NCBI GenBank assembly: GCA_043747595.1
Contig: JAYTOX010000140.1
Location: forward strand, 1 to 19,534
Source of the DNA: JADKIH01 sp043747595
GTDB taxonomy: Bacteria > Bacteroidota > Bacteroidia > AKYH767-A > 2013-40CM-41-45
Reading direction: 5' to 3'
Length of the DNA stretch: 19,534 nucleotides
This document shows positions 16,266 to 19,534 of this stretch, piece after piece. The first letter of the stretch is position 1; every line of letters begins with the position of its first letter. The notes under the pieces are model-generated. The model saw only the letters and a program-made list of their open reading frames with translations. It ran no database searches and was not told the DNA's origin. Position numbers and translations under genes: made by a program.

Positions 16266-16310
16266 GAGTGTGGAGATCAAATTTTCTATAATTTGGTCGC
16301 TACCACACTC
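16266..16310. repeat. Third hairpin in the repeat region
   Basis: GAGTGTGG (16266-16273) pairs with CCACACTC (16303-16310). Inside it GATCAAATT (16275-16283) pairs with AATTTGGTC (16290-16298) with one G-U, closing a 6-nt loop. The stem is 17 pairs with an uneven interior loop. It is built from the right end of copy B and the start of the degenerate third unit, and could end transcription from either side. Confidence 0.6.
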
Positions 16311-16719
16311 ACACTCCACACTCAAAACTGCATCAGTACAGTGGAGCAGACATAAGTCGAATCTTTTAATGGAGGATATTTCGAAATTGGTGCAAATTTG
16401 AAAATTTATCAGCTCGTAGAATCAATTATTTTTGTCATTTCAGATTCTTGCCTCCTTACAAAAGGGTCACTACTTTTTGGAGATCGCCGCTTCGTTTTTA
16501 ATTTTGTTTTTGTCATTCTGATTGCTTTTGTGTAAAGTTATTTCAAGACGAGACATACTACTGACCGAGTATGCTAATACATTTTTTCTAAGCTGACAAG
16601 CCTTCTGCAAAATTATCAAAGGCAATATATGCATGATCTGTACAGTAACCAGATTTGGATCGCGTTTTAAGAACACTTTGACATTGCCTGCTCAACAAAA
16701 TTTTAAAACTCTTTCCCTT

Positions 16720-19296
16720 CTATTCCTTAACCAACTTAGAGTACCACTGATTACCCAGTATTACAAAATAAATCCCGGGTGATAGGTTGGAAATATCAAC
16801 ATCAGTAGCATCGTTCGAAATCGTTTGCTTGAAAATTAATTTTCCGTCAATAGCTGTAAGTTTCACTTCCATACTATGTTGTATGTTGCCAACAATCTTG
16901 AAATAATCATGGCCGGGATTGGGCATTAGCGAAAATTGATTCTGAACAATTTCATTTACTTCAAGACAATTATCCACATAAACCATCAATGTATCCGTAG
17001 CCTTACAATGTGTTACGCTATCTGTCATTTGTACATACAATTGCAGTGTATCTGTCTGCGTAGTATTCACATTAAAGAAATTTGCAAATGTTGAATCCTG
17101 CCACAAATAAGTATAGCTCATGGACGGACCGGCAATCACTGTCATGCTATTACCAACACATGTCGTAGAATCTATTCCGAGATTTAATGGAACGGCAGGA
17201 TAATAACTGACATACAATGTATCAGAATAAGATTCACAGGAACTCCCGGCATTCATAATAGCATAGTAATATCCGGGTTGTGTAATTTTAATAAACCTAG
17301 TCGTATCACCATTACTCCATGCATACGTATTATATTGTGCTTGTATATACAAGTCAGTTGTGTCACCGGGACATCCTTCTGACGACAAGTTTCTTACTGG
17401 TAAATTATTGAATTGAAGGGAAGGCAAAATATAATTAGTAACGTTTTGATTTGTGCATCCAAATGAATCCATTATAACAACTGAGTAAAGGCCATAATTG
17501 CCCTGAGTAATACTGGCGTAGTATTCAAAATTAGTAGCTCCCGGTATTAAAATAAAATCTGAGTACCACTGATAACTAACTCCTGTTGCAGTTGTGAAAT
17601 ATCTTGTCGTGTCATTTACACATGGATGCGAATTGTAAGGATTAATATCTGGTGGCGCCGGACGCTGATGTATTAAACCTGTAAATAGTGCTGTGTCAGT
17701 TCCACACAGACTTGAAACAATTAATTTGTATTCTGCACTTTGATTAATTAACAATGTTGTTCCTGTTTCAAATGGTAGAATTGTATCGTTCCTGAACCAC
17801 TGAAAAGTATAACCTGGTATTTGTGAACTACTAGAAGACACTCTGAGACTGTCGCAAAAATGTAATGTATCCGAAGAAAAAATAGTTGTTGGAGATGATA
17901 AATATGACAGGTAAGGAGAAAATAAAGGATAATTTATACCAGTGCCATCTGTTACTATCACACTGTATAATCCGGAAGAGGTGAGTTGTATTGAATTTAA
18001 AGTGGCGCCCGTGGACCAATGATAGGCTGCTGCAGATTGAATGACCGATAAAGTTGCTGTATCGCCGGTACAATATATCTCACAAGCTTGCGAATTACTA
18101 ATTGAATATGGAGATATAATATCGCCGTTTGCATCTGTCTTAATTATACGCAGCAGTGAATCTGAATGACCGAATATCATAAAGCCACCATCGAATGTGG
18201 GTTGAACGATTTCACCGGTATTATTAGCTGTACCTCTAAATGTTTTTGTCCAAACACTATCCTCATTTTTGTCTAACTTCATTAGGAATATTTTTGAAAA
18301 AGGTGAGGCGCAAGGATCACCATCGGTTCCGGTTAATATATAACCACTATCCGGACACATTTGAATATCGTAAGCAATATCCTTTAAGTTATTTCCATAA
18401 TATCTCGTCCACAATGAATCACCTAAACTGTCTATGTACATTAGCGATATATTTTCATTCCCGTTGATGGATTTTCCACCGGCAATAAGCGATCCTTGAT
18501 TAAATGTTCCTGTTATTGAATGGGCAATGTCATAATCAAAAACTTGAGTGAACCATCCGTTAGGATCATAACCACAAATAAATGTGCTGCTAATATTTCC
18601 GCCTGATTCAAATCTATAAGCTGATGGTGCGAAATTATACACAGAGCCCGGAGGAAAACTTGAACCATCTGCAAATGAGTAAATGAAATTATCTAGAGCT
18701 GCTGAAAGCCCGTGCCGTATATTGACACCATAACCGTATTCCGTCCTCCACAATTCATTTAAGTTTTCATCGACTTTGACTAATACAGAAGATCCATTCC
18801 CGGCACCCAAGTATTGATGATATTCTAAAACATAGGCTGAATCTGGTGTTTTTTTAATTTCACCCCCCTCAGCATATACATCAGCAAAAAAGTCAATAGA
18901 ATTTATTAGATTTCCACTGGCATCTATTTTACCGACAATACAATCAGCTTCAATGTAACCTCCCATAGAGGATCCTATAAAAATAAAGCTTCCATTATTT
19001 GAAGCAACAATTTCCTTTGCATAACATTTATCAAATCCGTAAGAAGAGTAAAGCAATGTATCATAAAACTGCTTCGTCCATGAGAGATTTCCTGTAGAAT
19101 CATAACGTTCAAAATAAAAACTTGCAGATCCCGTAGTTAAGGTTGTAGCAATTGTACCACATAAAATAAAACCTCCGTCTTCCGTAAGTGCAAACGAATA
19201 ATATTTAACACCTGCAGGCTGATTGATGTATAAATCATAACCTGTACCGAAGCAATTAGTCGATATAAATAAAAGCAGAAATAGAAATTTGTTCAT
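16720..19296 (-). CDS. Secreted T9SS cargo protein with propeller-like N-terminus and Ig-like domains
   Basis: An 858-residue protein. Residues 1-18 are a signal peptide (MNKFLFLLLFISTNCFG). Residues about 30-395 contain repeated 'DGGF[IM]...G' and 'DSGYILTGT' strands alternating with 'LSWTKQFYDT', 'LWRTEYGYG', 'LWTRYYGNN' and 'VWTKTFRGT'. This pattern fits Bacteroidota beta-propeller-like secreted proteins. Residues about 400-775 are a series of Ig/PKD-like segments with 'YHWSTGAT', 'YTFQWFRND', 'VSYQWYSD', 'YAWSNGDTTRFI' and 'YTYLWQDS' strands and paired Cys. Residues about 788-858 are a T9SS type A sorting domain (LMPNPGHDYFKI, LSPGIYFVIL), ending LVKE. No catalytic residues are visible, so its function is unknown. 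It converges on the efflux operon across the repeat region. The ATG at 19296 fits the signal peptide; no clear promoter was found upstream. Confidence 0.9.
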   Translation of the reverse strand: MNKFLFLLLFISTNCFGTGYDLYINQPAGVKYYSFALTEDGGFILCGTIATTLTTGSASFYFERYDSTGNLSWTKQFYDTLLYSSYGFDKCYAKEIVASNNGSFIFIGSSMGGYIEADCIVGKIDASGNLINSIDFFADVYAEGGEIKKTPDSAYVLEYHQYLGAGNGSSVLVKVDENLNELWRTEYGYGVNIRHGLSAALDNFIYSFADGSSFPPGSVYNFAPSAYRFESGGNISSTFICGYDPNGWFTQVFDYDIAHSITGTFNQGSLIAGGKSINGNENISLMYIDSLGDSLWTRYYGNNLKDIAYDIQMCPDSGYILTGTDGDPCASPFSKIFLMKLDKNEDSVWTKTFRGTANNTGEIVQPTFDGGFMIFGHSDSLLRIIKTDANGDIISPYSISNSQACEIYCTGDTATLSVIQSAAAYHWSTGATLNSIQLTSSGLYSVIVTDGTGINYPLFSPYLSYLSSPTTIFSSDTLHFCDSLRVSSSSSQIPGYTFQWFRNDTILPFETGTTLLINQSAEYKLIVSSLCGTDTALFTGLIHQRPAPPDINPYNSHPCVNDTTRYFTTATGVSYQWYSDFILIPGATNFEYYASITQGNYGLYSVVIMDSFGCTNQNVTNYILPSLQFNNLPVRNLSSEGCPGDTTDLYIQAQYNTYAWSNGDTTRFIKITQPGYYYAIMNAGSSCESYSDTLYVSYYPAVPLNLGIDSTTCVGNSMTVIAGPSMSYTYLWQDSTFANFFNVNTTQTDTLQLYVQMTDSVTHCKATDTLMVYVDNCLEVNEIVQNQFSLMPNPGHDYFKIVGNIQHSMEVKLTAIDGKLIFKQTISNDATDVDISNLSPGIYFVILGNQWYSKLVKE

Positions 19297-19534
19297 AGTG
19301 TTTTTTTAAAGAATCATTGGTTTATACATTTCCTGTGTTGCTTATCACAAAAGCTTTTAGAAGCAGCAATTCGCAATCTACATTTTTTTTGGCTTATAAA
19401 AAATACAAAGTTTTTAATATCACAAACCTTCCTTTATATATTTAGCATGCGATAATTCAAATATTTCTTATCAACGATTTTAAACCCTTAGCCAACTAAT
19501 ACTCGCTCGGCTCAATTTTGTGTGCCTGATTGTG
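19297..19534. other. Intergenic region upstream of the minus-strand T9SS cargo gene
   Basis: AT-rich, with T- and A-runs around 19303-19309 and 19383-19405. It should hold the promoter of the minus-strand gene, but no convincing TAnnTTTG element with a matching TTG was found. No gene is supported before the window ends. Confidence 0.5.

Larger units (their letters stand above)
16071..16274. repeat. 110-bp near-tandem duplication
   Basis: The blocks 16071-16164 and 16181-16274 align without gaps at an offset of 110 bp, with four mismatches in 94 positions (at 16084, 16085, 16091 and 16150 of the first copy). They are separated by 16 non-matching bases. Each block contains a 5' arm built on GAAGTGTGA, a central AAACTAGTTT palindrome, and a 3' arm with three CACACTT-type heptads running into CAAACTGAATTT. 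A shorter degenerate third 3' arm follows at about 16305-16329. Confidence 0.95.
16050..16719. other. Gene-free region between convergent genes, repeat-rich on the left
   Basis: The stretch lies between the efflux pump gene (plus) and a T9SS cargo gene (minus). The left 280 bp are a 110-bp near-tandem duplication plus a degenerate third unit, all made of GTGTGA/TCACAC words. The right 390 bp contain no convincing gene. A 68-codon open frame on minus (16470-16676) has no recognisable domain and no good start signal. The words at 16479-16493 and 16511-16525 recall dispersed intergenic repeats in other bacteria. Confidence 0.75.

Noticed and set aside
16071..16274. Possible CRISPR array in the duplicated repeats
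   Set aside because: There are only two near-full copies, no short repeat with uniform unique spacers, and no cas genes in the window.
16470..16676. 68-codon open frame on the minus strand
   Set aside because: No recognisable domain, no ribosome-binding or promoter signal, and a polar, low-information C-terminus in DNA that looks like a decayed intergenic repeat.

Overview
The window looks like chromosome from an AT-rich member of the Bacteroidota, probably an environmental lineage. The main evidence is four large secreted proteins that end in a type IX secretion (T9SS) type A sorting domain: a 'NP.H' motif roughly 70-75 residues from the end, then a 'LSPGIYF'-like motif. Starts also generally lack strong Shine-Dalgarno sequences. 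No T9SS machinery, rRNA, tRNA, CRISPR array, complete insertion sequence or phage gene is visible. Genus or species cannot be named from this sequence.

Layout. (1) 1-3483, minus strand: a heptanucleotide tandem array runs off the left edge and into the 3' end of a predicted lipoprotein gene with TPR-like helices. Upstream of that gene lies a secreted protein with five fibronectin type III repeats and a T9SS tail. (2) 3560-7072, plus strand, divergent from the first block: a two-module parallel beta-helix T9SS cargo protein, followed 12 nt later by a class III-like polyphosphate kinase 2. (3) 7435-10647, plus strand: a cytoplasmic calcineurin-like phosphoesterase, then a secreted purple-acid-phosphatase-like T9SS cargo protein. 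(4) 10803-16049, plus strand: a tight three-gene operon for a tripartite RND efflux pump (outer membrane factor, small periplasmic adaptor, 1000-residue inner membrane pump). (5) 16050-16719: a 670-bp gene-free gap between convergent genes, filled on its left side by nested direct and inverted repeats that can form long alternative hairpins. (6) 16720-19296, minus strand: a fourth T9SS cargo protein with an N-terminal propeller-like region and Ig-like domains. (7) 19297-19534: gene-free upstream region.

Function together. The efflux operon is the only clear functional complex. Three consecutive genes (PPK2, phosphoesterase, secreted phosphatase) all act on phosphate esters or polyphosphate, but intergenic gaps of 362 and 195 bp mean a shared operon is not shown. 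The most unusual sequence is the repeat DNA: the heptad array that supplies a stop codon, and the 110-bp duplicated hairpin unit after the efflux operon. I found no clear new multi-gene system; the repeat structures are the best candidates for something undescribed.
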